Assembly: GCA_028564925.1 (NCBI GenBank) | Contig: CM053029.1 | Location: 185,303,786 to 185,367,785, forward strand | Direction of reading: 5' to 3' | DNA: 64,000 bases | Source of the DNA: Lithobates sylvaticus | Taxonomy: Eukaryota > Chordata > Amphibia > Anura > Ranidae | Shown: positions 10,405 through 20,991 of the stretch, piece after piece | Layout: the number at the start of each line of letters is the position of its first letter | Numbering within the stretch: the stretch's first letter is position 1 | Translations under genes and position numbers: made by a program | Notes under the pieces: model-generated | Databases searched by the model: none | What the model was told of the DNA's origin: nothing | Seen by the model: the letters and a program-made list of their open reading frames with translations, nothing else

Positions 10405-13158
10405 ATGGTAAAGATCCAAAATGTTGAATTAAAGCTCCTTACCTACAATGTGAGAGGGATGAACTCCCCTATTAAGAGATTGAAAATAACAAAAGAGCTC
10501 CAGAGGTCGCAAGCGGCAGTTGTGTTTCTGCAGGAAACACATCTTAGCCGCGGAGGTAACACTAAAATCTACTCCCATAATTTCCCGACTTGGTACTATG
10601 GGGATTCCCCGGTAAGGGGTTCAAAGGGGGTAGCAATAGGCTTTTCAAAAACCACTAAATTTACAGTAAATGAAAGACTGGAGGACCCGGAAGGCAGATA
10701 TCTTTTCTTGAAGGGCAGGCTGGGGGAAAGTTATTTTACCTTTGCTAATGTATACTGCCCCAACACTAAGACAGTTAAATTCCTGAGTAAGGTGTTAGGC
10801 CGTCTGTCAAGGTTTAAGAAGGGAGCGGTTATCCTGGGGGGGGACCTTAATTTGGGTTTAGACCCTCTCTATGACACCACGTCCAGGTCACGGGGAGTAA
10901 ACGGCGCTCAATTGAGAAAACTTGAACATAGATTATTCCAAGATCAGTTGGTTGATATCTGGAGGGTGATGCACCCAAAGGAAAGGGATTTTACTTTTTT
11001 TTCTCCCGTTCATGGTACTCACTCACGCTTGGACTATTTCCTCATGGACCATAATTTGATAGAGAATGTCCTCGCATCACAGATTGAAATTACAACACTG
11101 TCGGATCATGCCCCGGTTTCTGTGACGCTGAGGATCCCCGAATTCCCTAGACATCCGTTCTCTTGGCGACTGAATGAGACTATGATCTTTGACGCTGAGA
11201 TTTCAGAGACAATAAAAAAGGAAATAGAATGGTTCTTTACAGTCAATGATACAGGTGATATTACTGCAGCGACACTTTGGGAGGCCCATAAGGCTTATAT
11301 AAGAGGGGTCCTCATCGCGATAGGAACCGGGAAAAAAAAAGAAAAACAGGCTTTGATCCGGGGGCTGATGGAGGAGGTACAGGGGCTAGAAAAGGAACAT
11401 AAAGGGGAAGGAGACTCAAAACAAGAGATATTCCATAGGTTGATTAATAAGAGAGAAGAATTAAAGGCGATACTTGAACTCGAGGCCAGGGCTGGGTATC
11501 ATAAAATTAATAGAGATAAACACTTGGGAGGAAATAGGTCGGGAAAATATTTAGCAAACATGCTCAAAAAAAAGAGAGAAATAAACTATATCGAAAAAAT
11601 TCAAAATAAACAGGGAAAGATGGTAAATTCTTCTAAGGAAATAGCGGAAGTATTTAGAACATACTACGAAGGTCTTTATGATGTAAGACAGAGGGGTCAG
11701 CACACTTTTGAGACTGGAGAGGATGGAAAAGAATTTTTGAAAAATTGCACACTCCCGCTACTTACAGAGATTGACAGAGATAGCATGGATAAACCAATTA
11801 CGGAGGCTGAAATTTTCTCTGCCATACGGGATACCCCGGGGGGTAAAAGCCCGGGCCCCGACGGATATACGATATCTTATTATAAAAGATATAAAGATAT
11901 CCTAGTCCCCAAACTCTGCAATCTCTGGAACCAGCTGGGTTTTGAATGTATTCTGGGATCGGAGTCTCTTCGGGCTTCAATCACTCTTATATTGAAAGAG
12001 GACAAAGACAGAACACTGTGCTCGAGCTATCGCCCGATAGCGTTGTTAAACACAGATACAAAACTCTTCGCAAAAGTCTTGGCCAACAGACTTAGGGAGA
12101 GGATGACCGAGCTGGTCCACCCAGACCAGGTCGGGTTCATCTCTGGGAGGGAGGGTCGGGACAACGGGGTGCGCTCTGTGTTGCTTGTTCACGCGGCCGA
12201 ACGGACGGGGATCCCCAGTCTACTCCTGTCAATCGACGCCGAGAAGGCGTTTGACAGGGTAGACTGGGGATTCATGATGCAGACATTAGAAGCCATGGGA
12301 CTGGGCCCAAGAATGCTTAAATGGATCAAAATGCTATACAATTGGCCCCAAGCCTCGGTAAACGTAAATGGACTCTCCTCAGAACCCTTCACAATGAGAA
12401 ACGGTACGCGTCAGGGGTGCCCTTTGTCACCCCTATTGTTCGTCTTGTCCCTGGAGCCTCTCTTATCCCGGATACGCAAAAATCCTGATATAACCGGGAT
12501 TAGAGTTGGTGGCGAGGAGCACAAGTTAGCCGCATTTGCGGACGATGTGCTCTTCTACATCTCGAATCCGCGGATCACCCTCCCAATTTTGATCTCCACC
12601 TTAAAAACGTACGGGGCAGTCTCAAACTTGAAAATTAATGTAAATAAATCAGAAATCCTGAATATTAATATAAAAAAAGATGAGGCCAAGCTACTCATGG
12701 AGGAATTTAACTTTCCCTGGAGAGAAGATATTAGATACCTGGGTATCCGGCTGACTGTCTCTTTAAAAAAAATTTTCCTAATCAACTATCTACCATTACT
12801 TGACAAAATTAGAAAAGAATGTAGATTAATGTCCTTTAGACCTCTTTCCTGGATCGGTCGAGTCAACGTAGTGAAGATGTTTCTGGCCCCTAAGATCAAT
12901 TACATATTCCAGATGCTCCCAGTAGCGATTCCTAAAGAGTTTTTTAAAACATTAAAACAAATAATTTCCAAATTCATTTGGTCAAATAAAAAACCGCGGC
13001 TCGCAGCTGGAATATTAACTAGGGGGAAACAGCAGGGGGGGCTATCTGCTCCAGATTTCGAAAAATACTTCAAGGCTATAGCACCCTCCTTAATGGACTT
13101 TATAATAGCACCATCACTTCCAGGACTTTTTGTTCTTTATCCTGAAGATAGTTCTTAA
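10405..13158 (+). pseudogene. 3'-truncated duplicate of the LINE ORF2 (917 aa; 893 aa match)
   Basis: Residues 1-893 appear identical to the complete ORF2 at 13422 with no gap (constant 3,017-bp offset). The shared DNA ends at 13084, and the frame then runs 24 codons through filler and reverse-oriented transposase DNA to a stop. The endonuclease and the FADD-bearing RT core are retained; the thumb/C-terminal and Cys-His regions are missing. LINE insertions normally lose their 5' end, so loss of the 3' end here is not a retrotransposition product. Confidence 0.93.
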
Positions 13159-13351
13159 TAACATTGGCTGTATGTTTGGGGTCAATGTCCTGCTGAAAAA
13201 TAAATTTGGGACCAATCACACGCTTCCCTGATGGTATGGCATGATGGATAAATATCTGGCTGTATTTCTCAGCATTGAGGACACCATTGATCCTTGCCAA
13301 ATCTCCAACTCAATGTGCAGAAATGCAGCCCTAAACTCCACCATACTATCA
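13085..13351. repeat. Junction insert between the two L1 copies: 25 bp filler + 242 bp copied mariner DNA
   Basis: 13085-13109 is filler of unknown origin. 13110-13351 matches 19952-20193 base for base as far as I can read (offset 6,842), i.e. part of the fold-back mariner derivative 6.6 kb downstream, in the same orientation. It has no terminal repeats or TA duplication, so it did not arrive by transposition. The minus strand carries the same fragment of Tc1-like transposase (QQDIDPKHT region). Confidence 0.9.
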
Positions 13352-13421
13352 GGAGGAGGGGCCTTGCAGTAACAAATTTAAGGAAAAGAGGTGAAGTAAT
13401 CCAGAGCATGAGTCAGTTAGT

Positions 13422-16400
13422 ATGGTAAAGATCCAAAATGTTGAATTAAAGCTCCTTACCTACAATGTGAGAGGGATGAACTCCCCTATTAAGAGATTGA
13501 AAATAACAAAAGAGCTCCAGAGGTCGCAAGCGGCAGTTGTGTTTCTGCAGGAAACACATCTTAGCCGCGGAGGTAACACTAAAATCTACTCCCATAATTT
13601 CCCGACTTGGTACTATGGGGATTCCCCGGTAAGGGGTTCAAAGGGGGTAGCAATAGGCTTTTCAAAAACCACTAAATTTACAGTAAATGAAAGACTGGAG
13701 GACCCGGAAGGCAGATATCTTTTCTTGAAGGGCAGGCTGGGGGAAAGTTATTTTACCTTTGCTAATGTATACTGCCCCAACACTAAGACAGTTAAATTCC
13801 TGAGTAAGGTGTTAGGCCGTCTGTCAAGGTTTAAGAAGGGAGCGGTTATCCTGGGGGGGGACCTTAATTTGGGTTTAGACCCTCTCTATGACACCACGTC
13901 CAGGTCACGGGGAGTAAACGGCGCTCAATTGAGAAAACTTGAACATAGATTATTCCAAGATCAGTTGGTTGATATCTGGAGGGTGATGCACCCAAAGGAA
14001 AGGGATTTTACTTTTTTTTCTCCCGTTCATGGTACTCACTCACGCTTGGACTATTTCCTCATGGACCATAATTTGATAGAGAATGTCCTCGCATCACAGA
14101 TTGAAATTACAACACTGTCGGATCATGCCCCGGTTTCTGTGACGCTGAGGATCCCCGAATTCCCTAGACATCCGTTCTCTTGGCGACTGAATGAGACTAT
14201 GATCTTTGACGCTGAGATTTCAGAGACAATAAAAAAGGAAATAGAATGGTTCTTTACAGTCAATGATACAGGTGATATTACTGCAGCGACACTTTGGGAG
14301 GCCCATAAGGCTTATATAAGAGGGGTCCTCATCGCGATAGGAACCGGGAAAAAAAAAGAAAAACAGGCTTTGATCCGGGGGCTGATGGAGGAGGTACAGG
14401 GGCTAGAAAAGGAACATAAAGGGGAAGGAGACTCAAAACAAGAGATATTCCATAGGTTGATTAATAAGAGAGAAGAATTAAAGGCGATACTTGAACTCGA
14501 GGCCAGGGCTGGGTATCATAAAATTAATAGAGATAAACACTTGGGAGGAAATAGGTCGGGAAAATATTTAGCAAACATGCTCAAAAAAAAGAGAGAAATA
14601 AACTATATCGAAAAAATTCAAAATAAACAGGGAAAGATGGTAAATTCTTCTAAGGAAATAGCGGAAGTATTTAGAACATACTACGAAGGTCTTTATGATG
14701 TAAGACAGAGGGGTCAGCACACTTTTGAGACTGGAGAGGATGGAAAAGAATTTTTGAAAAATTGCACACTCCCGCTACTTACAGAGATTGACAGAGATAG
14801 CATGGATAAACCAATTACGGAGGCTGAAATTTTCTCTGCCATACGGGATACCCCGGGGGGTAAAAGCCCGGGCCCCGACGGATATACGATATCTTATTAT
14901 AAAAGATATAAAGATATCCTAGTCCCCAAACTCTGCAATCTCTGGAACCAGCTGGGTTTTGAATGTATTCTGGGATCGGAGTCTCTTCGGGCTTCAATCA
15001 CTCTTATATTGAAAGAGGACAAAGACAGAACACTGTGCTCGAGCTATCGCCCGATAGCGTTGTTAAACACAGATACAAAACTCTTCGCAAAAGTCTTGGC
15101 CAACAGACTTAGGGAGAGGATGACCGAGCTGGTCCACCCAGACCAGGTCGGGTTCATCTCTGGGAGGGAGGGTCGGGACAACGGGGTGCGCTCTGTGTTG
15201 CTTGTTCACGCGGCCGAACGGACGGGGATCCCCAGTCTACTCCTGTCAATCGACGCCGAGAAGGCGTTTGACAGGGTAGACTGGGGATTCATGATGCAGA
15301 CATTAGAAGCCATGGGACTGGGCCCAAGAATGCTTAAATGGATCAAAATGCTATACAATTGGCCCCAAGCCTCGGTAAACGTAAATGGACTCTCCTCAGA
15401 ACCCTTCACAATGAGAAACGGTACGCGTCAGGGGTGCCCTTTGTCACCCCTATTGTTCGTCTTGTCCCTGGAGCCTCTCTTATCCCGGATACGCAAAAAT
15501 CCTGATATAACCGGGATTAGAGTTGGTGGCGAGGAGCACAAGTTAGCCGCATTTGCGGACGATGTGCTCTTCTACATCTCGAATCCGCGGATCACCCTCC
15601 CAATTTTGATCTCCACCTTAAAAACGTACGGGGCAGTCTCAAACTTGAAAATTAATGTAAATAAATCAGAAATCCTGAATATTAATATAAAAAAAGATGA
15701 GGCCAAGCTACTCATGGAGGAATTTAACTTTCCCTGGAGAGAAGATATTAGATACCTGGGTATCCGGCTGACTGTCTCTTTAAAAAAAATTTTCCTAATC
15801 AACTATCTACCATTACTTGACAAAATTAGAAAAGAATGTAGATTAATGTCCTTTAGACCTCTTTCCTGGATCGGTCGAGTCAACGTAGTGAAGATGTTTC
15901 TGGCCCCTAAGATCAATTACATATTCCAGATGCTCCCAGTAGCGATTCCTAAAGAGTTTTTTAAAACATTAAAACAAATAATTTCCAAATTCATTTGGTC
16001 AAATAAAAAACCGCGGCTCGCAGCTGGAATATTAACTAGGGGGAAACAGCAGGGGGGGCTATCTGCTCCAGATTTCGAAAAATACTTCAAGGCTATAGCA
16101 CTGTCACGGATAATGGAATGGGTTAAGACAGATAATGAAAAGAGATGGGTAAACATAGAAAACATTATTAGCAATAGAAACCTAGGACACGACATTTGGA
16201 ATCCACCTAAGTTTAGGCCACTAGGAAATAGCGCACACGAGATAACACGGGTCACGTTAGACATATGGGATAATATATATAAAAGAAAGAAATGGAAATT
16301 TAACTCTTCGTTGATATATTTAAAAGAGAATCTACTTTTTGAGCCAGGGAGACACGAGGGAGGTGGGAATTGGATTAAAGATAAAAATGCACAGGTGAAA

Positions 16401-17240
16401 GATATAATTAAAAATGGGAAATTATGCACATATCACGAACTTCTCACGAACACGAATTTGATGCTGATCGATTTCTGGAAATACGCCCAACTGAAGCATT
16501 TCTTAGAGAGCCTTCCTAGTCCGATTCGCCATGTTAATGACTATACCTCGCTGGAGCGGCTTAGCCTCCGCGACAGCACAAAAAATAATATCTCTAGAAT
16601 TTATAAAATCTTAAATGAGGATAATGATGCACTACCATATATTAAAAAGTGGGAGGAAGAAACAGGAGTACTATGTAACAAGACGAGGGTAGAAAATATG
16701 TTACGAATAATACATAGCTCATCTTTTTCAATAAAATCAGTGGAAACAAACTATAAATGCCTTACTGGGTGGTACTTAACACCGGACAGACTTAGTAGGT
16801 TCCAGGGGGGTGCGACCCCGGAGTGCTGGAGGGGATGTAAGATCAGGGGCTCGATGTCCCACATTTGGTGGGATTGTCCAGCCATCAAAAAATTTTGGGA
16901 CGGGGTTCGGGAGTTAATAACTACTGTAACGGGGGTAGTAGTTCCAGGGGATCCCTGGACGTGTCTGTTCCATGCCACCGCGACCCCTTCAAGACAATAC
17001 ATGGCCTCGCTGACCCCGGTATTGCTTAACGTAGCGAAAGATTTAATACCAAAGAGATGGCGTGAAGCGGAGGCCCCGACTCTACGGGACTGGATATTGG
17101 GGGTCAATGCTTTACAGAGGGTGGTAGGGACGGGGCCAACCGGGGAAGAGGGGGAGGGACAACCCGAGACAGAAAACAAGTGGATAGACTGGAATAATTT
17201 TATGAATTCCTGGAGGTATTTCCTGGAGTTGACGAGTTGA
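13422..17240 (+). CDS. LINE (L1-clade) ORF2 protein: endonuclease-reverse transcriptase, 1272 aa, intact
   Basis: A full uninterrupted retrotransposon polyprotein. The N-terminal APE-type endonuclease (about 1-245) shows TYNVRG, QETHL, GDLNL (146-150), SRLDYF and SDHAP (233 on). The reverse transcriptase (about 470-780) shows GPDGYT, YRPIALLN (542 on), IDAEKAFD (610 on), TRQGCPLSPLLF and the catalytic FADD at 711-714. The C-terminal Cys-His motif is CWRGC (1135-1139) followed by HIWWDC, as in L1 ORF2. Length matches the family (about 1,250-1,300). The enzyme nicks target DNA and copies its RNA in place. The ATG at 13422 is followed at once by conserved endonuclease sequence, which supports that start. 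No ORF1 partner lies in the copy, so it could not move autonomously unless ORF1 is supplied in trans. Transcription through it in an intron is possible; the sequence shows no promoter. Confidence 0.95.
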   Translation: MVKIQNVELKLLTYNVRGMNSPIKRLKITKELQRSQAAVVFLQETHLSRGGNTKIYSHNFPTWYYGDSPVRGSKGVAIGFSKTTKFTVNERLEDPEGRYLFLKGRLGESYFTFANVYCPNTKTVKFLSKVLGRLSRFKKGAVILGGDLNLGLDPLYDTTSRSRGVNGAQLRKLEHRLFQDQLVDIWRVMHPKERDFTFFSPVHGTHSRLDYFLMDHNLIENVLASQIEITTLSDHAPVSVTLRIPEFPRHPFSWRLNETMIFDAEISETIKKEIEWFFTVNDTGDITAATLWEAHKAYIRGVLIAIGTGKKKEKQALIRGLMEEVQGLEKEHKGEGDSKQEIFHRLINKREELKAILELEARAGYHKINRDKHLGGNRSGKYLANMLKKKREINYIEKIQNKQGKMVNSSKEIAEVFRTYYEGLYDVRQRGQHTFETGEDGKEFLKNCTLPLLTEIDRDSMDKPITEAEIFSAIRDTPGGKSPGPDGYTISYYKRYKDILVPKLCNLWNQLGFECILGSESLRASITLILKEDKDRTLCSSYRPIALLNTDTKLFAKVLANRLRERMTELVHPDQVGFISGREGRDNGVRSVLLVHAAERTGIPSLLLSIDAEKAFDRVDWGFMMQTLEAMGLGPRMLKWIKMLYNWPQASVNVNGLSSEPFTMRNGTRQGCPLSPLLFVLSLEPLLSRIRKNPDITGIRVGGEEHKLAAFADDVLFYISNPRITLPILISTLKTYGAVSNLKINVNKSEILNINIKKDEAKLLMEEFNFPWREDIRYLGIRLTVSLKKIFLINYLPLLDKIRKECRLMSFRPLSWIGRVNVVKMFLAPKINYIFQMLPVAIPKEFFKTLKQIISKFIWSNKKPRLAAGILTRGKQQGGLSAPDFEKYFKAIALSRIMEWVKTDNEKRWVNIENIISNRNLGHDIWNPPKFRPLGNSAHEITRVTLDIWDNIYKRKKWKFNSSLIYLKENLLFEPGRHEGGGNWIKDKNAQVKDIIKNGKLCTYHELLTNTNLMLIDFWKYAQLKHFLESLPSPIRHVNDYTSLERLSLRDSTKNNISRIYKILNEDNDALPYIKKWEEETGVLCNKTRVENMLRIIHSSSFSIKSVETNYKCLTGWYLTPDRLSRFQGGATPECWRGCKIRGSMSHIWWDCPAIKKFWDGVRELITTVTGVVVPGDPWTCLFHATATPSRQYMASLTPVLLNVAKDLIPKRWREAEAPTLRDWILGVNALQRVVGTGPTGEEGEGQPETENKWIDWNNFMNSWRYFLELTS

Positions 17241-17504
17241 TTTTTCCCTCACACATTGTAGTCGGAGCCTCATAGTGACAGAGAGGAAAGAGAAAGGAAA
17301 GGGGAAAGAAAAGAAAAAAAAAAAAAAATAAAAAAAAAGAAAAGTGGATAAAAATACTAACCTCGAAGACCACCAAGGCAAGGCGGGGGGGGGGGGGGGA
17401 TTTACGATGGGATGAAATGTATAAAATGAAGAATGACTAAATGATGTTTGTATATGAAAAGTGTTTGATAAAATAAAGAATTAAAATAAAACTTAAATCT
17501 CATA

Positions 17505-17780
17505 AATCTCATAAGTTTAGCCCATACATCTGGGCTATTGATTCCTATAATAGTAGAATGTATAGATTATAAGGATTTTACTTTGTGTTACTTTGTTGTA
17601 AATTTACCCACATTCCAAAGGTAACATATTAAAACAAACAAAAGTCACAGGACAACAGCAATTTAAAAATACCAGAGTTAGTTATTGCCAATATCATTCT
17701 TAAAAATGCTTACTGTTTACTCCATACGATTATAAAGCCATAAAATTTATTGATGATGTTTGTTCACTTGTTGTATTACT
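17505..17780. other. Unassigned AT-rich stretch
   Basis: No feature recognised beyond its position as the 3' flank of the LINE target. Confidence 0.4.
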
Positions 17781-18690
17781 TAAAGCATAAGTTCACTTAA
17801 AAAAAAAAAAAAATGCACATTTCTTTTGCAGATAATAAAATGTGCATTTAGTATTTTTTGGTTTGTAGGAGCCTGGAAAACATTGCAGCCATGATCAGCA
17901 GATAGCGGGTGCCATGCAGGATTCCTACAGACTGTCAGTGTAATGCCGCATACACACGATCTGAATTTTGGCCAGCAACAGACCGATGAGAGCTTTTCAT
18001 CGGAAAATGCGACCGTGTGTATGCTCCATCGGAATTTAGCTGGCCGAATTCCCGCCAGCAAAAATTTGAGAGCATGATCGAAAATTACGATCGTCTGTAG
18101 CAATTCCGACTAGCAAAATTCCTACGCATGCTCGGAAACAATTCTACGCATGCTTGGAAGCATTGAACTTGATTTTTTCTCGGCCGGTCGTAGTGGTGTA
18201 CGTCACTGCGTTCTTGACGGTTGGAATTTGGTGAGACCTTGTGTGCGCAAGACAGCTTGAGCGGAATTCCGTCGGGAAAACCGTCAGAGCTTTTTCCGAC
18301 CATAATTCCGATCGTTTGTACATGGCATGAAATGTCTTCCCATACATTGTAAGAGCAGGCAGTTTCACACTGACAGGAAGAATCAATGAACTACCAGAGC
18401 ACTCAACAGCGCCCTGGTAGTTCATTAAGAACTACAAGCCGACAGCTGCAAAGCCTGTTGGTACTTTCCGTTTTCACATTCACAGAACTCCGTGAATGAA
18501 TGATGCGGCCAGGTGGGCGGAGCACCGTATGGCTGTATTTTTTATAAATTGTGACAGAGAGTGGGTGGAGAAGTTCCCCTGCTTGCTGTCAAAACAGGGG
18601 ATTGGGATGAGTACAGGGGTTGTTGCTACAGTAACACCCTGAATATGGTTTTAACATGTAACATGTTACGAAAGGTGAACCTTTCCTTTA
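17781..18690. mobile_element. MITE ('taaagcataagttcactt') carrying a second MITE
   Basis: Ends TAAAGCATAAGTTCACTT and GGTGAACCTTTCCTTTAA are inverted repeats. The interior is broken by 17944-18327. Confidence 0.7.
17944..18327. mobile_element. Nested MITE ('tgccgcatacacacgat' family)
   Basis: Ends TGCCGCATACACACGATCTG and ATTCCGATCGTTTGTACATGGCA. Same family as 58768-59167 in the opposite orientation ('agcttgagcggaattccgtc' in both). Confidence 0.82.
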
Positions 18691-18831
18691 AGCCTCCAAC
18701 ATCTAATCCATCATAATAACATCTATGTTGTTGTAATCAAAAACAGTAATCATATACTGTATAATGTCACTTTAGGCCTTATTAAAAAATATTTGCATAA
18801 GAATAGCAGATGGAACGACAATTTTCAACAC

Positions 18832-18861
18832 GTTTCTTAGACCATCAGTCTACTTCATCAG
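18832..18861 (-). ncRNA. Hammerhead-ribozyme-like motif (core CTGATGA...GAAAC)
   Basis: On the minus strand CTGATGA (18861-18855) is followed by AG, a 5-bp stem TAGAC/GTCTA with loop TGATG, then A and GAAAC. This fits the conserved catalytic core plus stem II of hammerhead ribozymes, which are known in Penelope-like retroelements of amphibians. Stems I and III and a cleavage site were not resolved. Confidence 0.45.
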
Positions 18862-19575
18862 GAGATAGTTGGAAGTAGTTCTTTAAAATCATAACAAAAC
18901 ATGATTATAGTGGTGGCATTGTTCCAGCACAGTGAAGCTGGGATTTTAAAGAAATACATTTTTCAGCAATAATATGAGCAGTGGTGGTGACCAGAGGTAC
19001 TCGACAATTTTAGTGGTGATGGCTTCCATTAAGGAGATCCAACCACCACCAGACAGTAGCAGGGTGTGAGGCTTTCTTCCCTCCCTGTGAAAGTTGTAAA
19101 CCTGTTAAATTCCTCAGGTTGTAGAACTTATTTAGGCTTTGGCATTCCATTTTCCAGCACAAATGTCATCGGTATGGCAGACATTTGCAACATTTTACAC
19201 TGGCGTTATGAATCACAGTTCCAAACCAGAGGTTTTATGTGTCACCTCCGCCCTTATCAAAATAAAGACTTGTCCCAGATTTATCTCTGTTTCTGTTTCT
19301 GCAGCACAGTTTATTTGCTGAGCTAAAAAATCAAGACTTTCCAAATCTTTTTCCCATTAATCAAATGCCTCAAACCCTTGTTTAATTAAAGCTATATTTA
19401 ATTATACAGGACCAAAATGCTTGGGGCTGTTGTGGATAAAGTTACAGATATACACTCACCCCGTTATCCTGAGGTCTGGCAGCCTGTCAAGGAATTATTT
19501 AATCAAAAAAGCTTAGAAAAGTTGAATTATTGTCTTTTAAATGACATCTAGCCTATTTTAAAATGTACCAATATA
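18862..19575. other. Unassigned
   Basis: Mixed sequence with no supported gene or repeat end. It may be the body of the old retroelement whose tail carries the hammerhead-like motif. Confidence 0.35.
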
Positions 19576-20623
19576 CAGTACTGTTCCAAAGTTTTAGGCA
19601 GGTGTGAAGAAATTCTGTAAAGTAAATATACTTTCAAAAATATATATTTTAATCATATAAATCAAATATATTATTTTCATCAATTAACAACATGGAAAGT
19701 AAATGAACAGAAGAGAAATCCAAATCAAATCAATATTTGGTGTGACCACCTTTTGGCTTCAAACCAACATCAATTCTTCTAGTTAAACTTGCACACAGTT
19801 GTTGAAGGAACTCGGGAGGTAGGTTGTTCCAAACATCTTGGAGAACTAACCTCAGATATTTGGGGATGTAGGCTGCCTCAAATCCTTCTGTCTCTTCATG
19901 TAATCCCAGACAGACTCGATGATGTTGATATCAGGGCTCTGTGGGAACCAAACCATCACTTCCAGGACTTTTTGTTCTTTATCCTGAAGATAGTTCTTAA
20001 TAACATTGGCTGTATGTTTGGGGTCAATGTCCTGCTGAAAAATAAATTTGGGACCAATCACACGCTTCCCTGATGGTATGGCATGATGGATAAATATCTG
20101 GCTGTATTTCTCAGCATTGAGGACACCATTGATCCTTGCCAAATCTCCAACTCAATGTGCAGAAATGCAGCCCTAAACTCCACCATACTATCAACAACTC
20201 CACAGACTACTATCAACAATTCCACAGACACTATCTTCAGAACAAGGAGTCCTGGAAGTGATGGTTTGGCTCAAACAGAGCCATGATCTCAAAATCATCA
20301 AGTCTGTCTGTGATTCCATGAAAAGACAGAAGGATTTGAGGCAGCCTACATCCACAGATCTGTGATTAGTTCTCCAAGATTTTTGGAACAACCTACCTGC
20401 CGAGTTCCGTCAAAAACTGTATAAAAGTGTACCTAGAAGAATTGATGCTGTTTTGAAGGCAAGGGGTGATCACACCAAATTTTATTTAAATTGGATTTCT
20501 CTTCTGTTCATTTACTTTCCATTTTGTTAATTGATAAAAATAAACGATTACACTTCTATTTTTGAAAGCATTCTTTATTGACAGCATTGTTTCACACCCG
20601 CCTAAAACTTTTCCTCAGTACTG
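19576..20623 (-). mobile_element. Fold-back Tc1/mariner derivative (two inverted 3' halves)
   Basis: TA flanks (19574-19575, 20624-20625) and terminal inverted repeats starting CAGTACTGTTCCAAAG with 'ttttaggcaggtgtgaa' identify a Tc1/mariner element. The left part (19576 to about 20190) carries the 3' half of a transposase on the minus strand. The right part (about 20253-20623) carries the same 3' half on the plus strand, so arms of about 370-400 bp pair around a loop of about 280 bp. Neither N-terminal DNA-binding domain is present; it can only move in trans. Confidence 0.85.
19852..20142 (-). pseudogene. Tc1-like transposase fragment (C-terminal half of DDE domain)
   Basis: Visible motifs are NAEKYSQIF, FIFQQDIDPKHTA (second catalytic Asp), SPDINIIESVWDYMK (third catalytic region) and RQKDLRQPT, all standard for Tc1-family DDE transposases that cut and paste at TA. 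About 96 residues of the roughly 340 normal length; the paired helix-turn-helix region and first Asp are absent. Confidence 0.88.
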
Positions 20624-20627
20624 TATA

Positions 20628-20649
20628 TGAGGAAGGCTTTTGCCGAAAG
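20628..20649 (+). ncRNA. Weak hammerhead-like motif
   Basis: TGAGGAAGGC-TTTT-GCCGAAAG gives a 3-bp GGC/GCC stem II and a GAAA, followed by an A/T-rich 'caataaatatttaag' tail. The 5' part of the core is not canonical, and a mariner element is inserted immediately upstream. Confidence 0.25.
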
Positions 20650-20991
20650 ATGTTAGCATTTTGATGTCGCACTGCTGTCTGTGCTCAATAAATATTTAAG
20701 AAGAAGCAATCGAGTTGCCGGCATTCTTTTTGCAATTTTGATGTATGGGACACAATGGCCAGAGCACCGTTATTCAGCTCATCATCCTATAAATATGCGG
20801 TAGAGCTTAGGTGAGTTTTTGTCTACAGTACTGTATATATGCCTGGTATGAATACAAATAAACCATAAGAGGACTTCTGAACATCCCAGCAGGAACAATT
20901 AAATCATGGGACGTTTTTTTAACCAACATACTGTATACATCTGCAGGGTAGTGAAAGTAATACAGCTCTATCATAGGGAAATGTATATACA
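20650..20991. other. Unassigned, probable old retroelement tail
   Basis: 'caataaatatttaagaag' near 20685 resembles a retroelement 3' tail. Otherwise nothing recognised. Confidence 0.3.

Larger units (their letters stand above)
10277..17487 (+). mobile_element. L1-clade LINE insertion, 5'-truncated, with internal duplication
   Basis: The insertion is bounded by a perfect 17-bp TSD (AAAACTTAAATCTCATA at 10260-10276 and 17488-17504), the signature of target-primed reverse transcription. The 5' end is a G-rich purine tract (10286-10345) followed directly by ORF2, so no ORF1 is present. The 3' region (17241-17487) has an A-rich stretch, a G15-class run near 17385, an AATAAA-like signal at about 17470 and only a very short tail. 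Inside, ORF2 appears twice: a 3'-truncated copy (10335-13084) and a complete copy (13352 onward), offset by exactly 3,017 bp. Both lie between the same TSDs, so this is one insertion that was later duplicated internally, or an assembly error. Confidence 0.93.

Noticed and set aside
13085-13158. Novel 24-residue C-terminus on the truncated LINE ORF2
   Set aside because: It is chance read-through of filler and antisense transposase DNA.
16751-17179. Antisense open frames within the LINE ORF2
   Set aside because: Shadows of the coding strand; no known domain.
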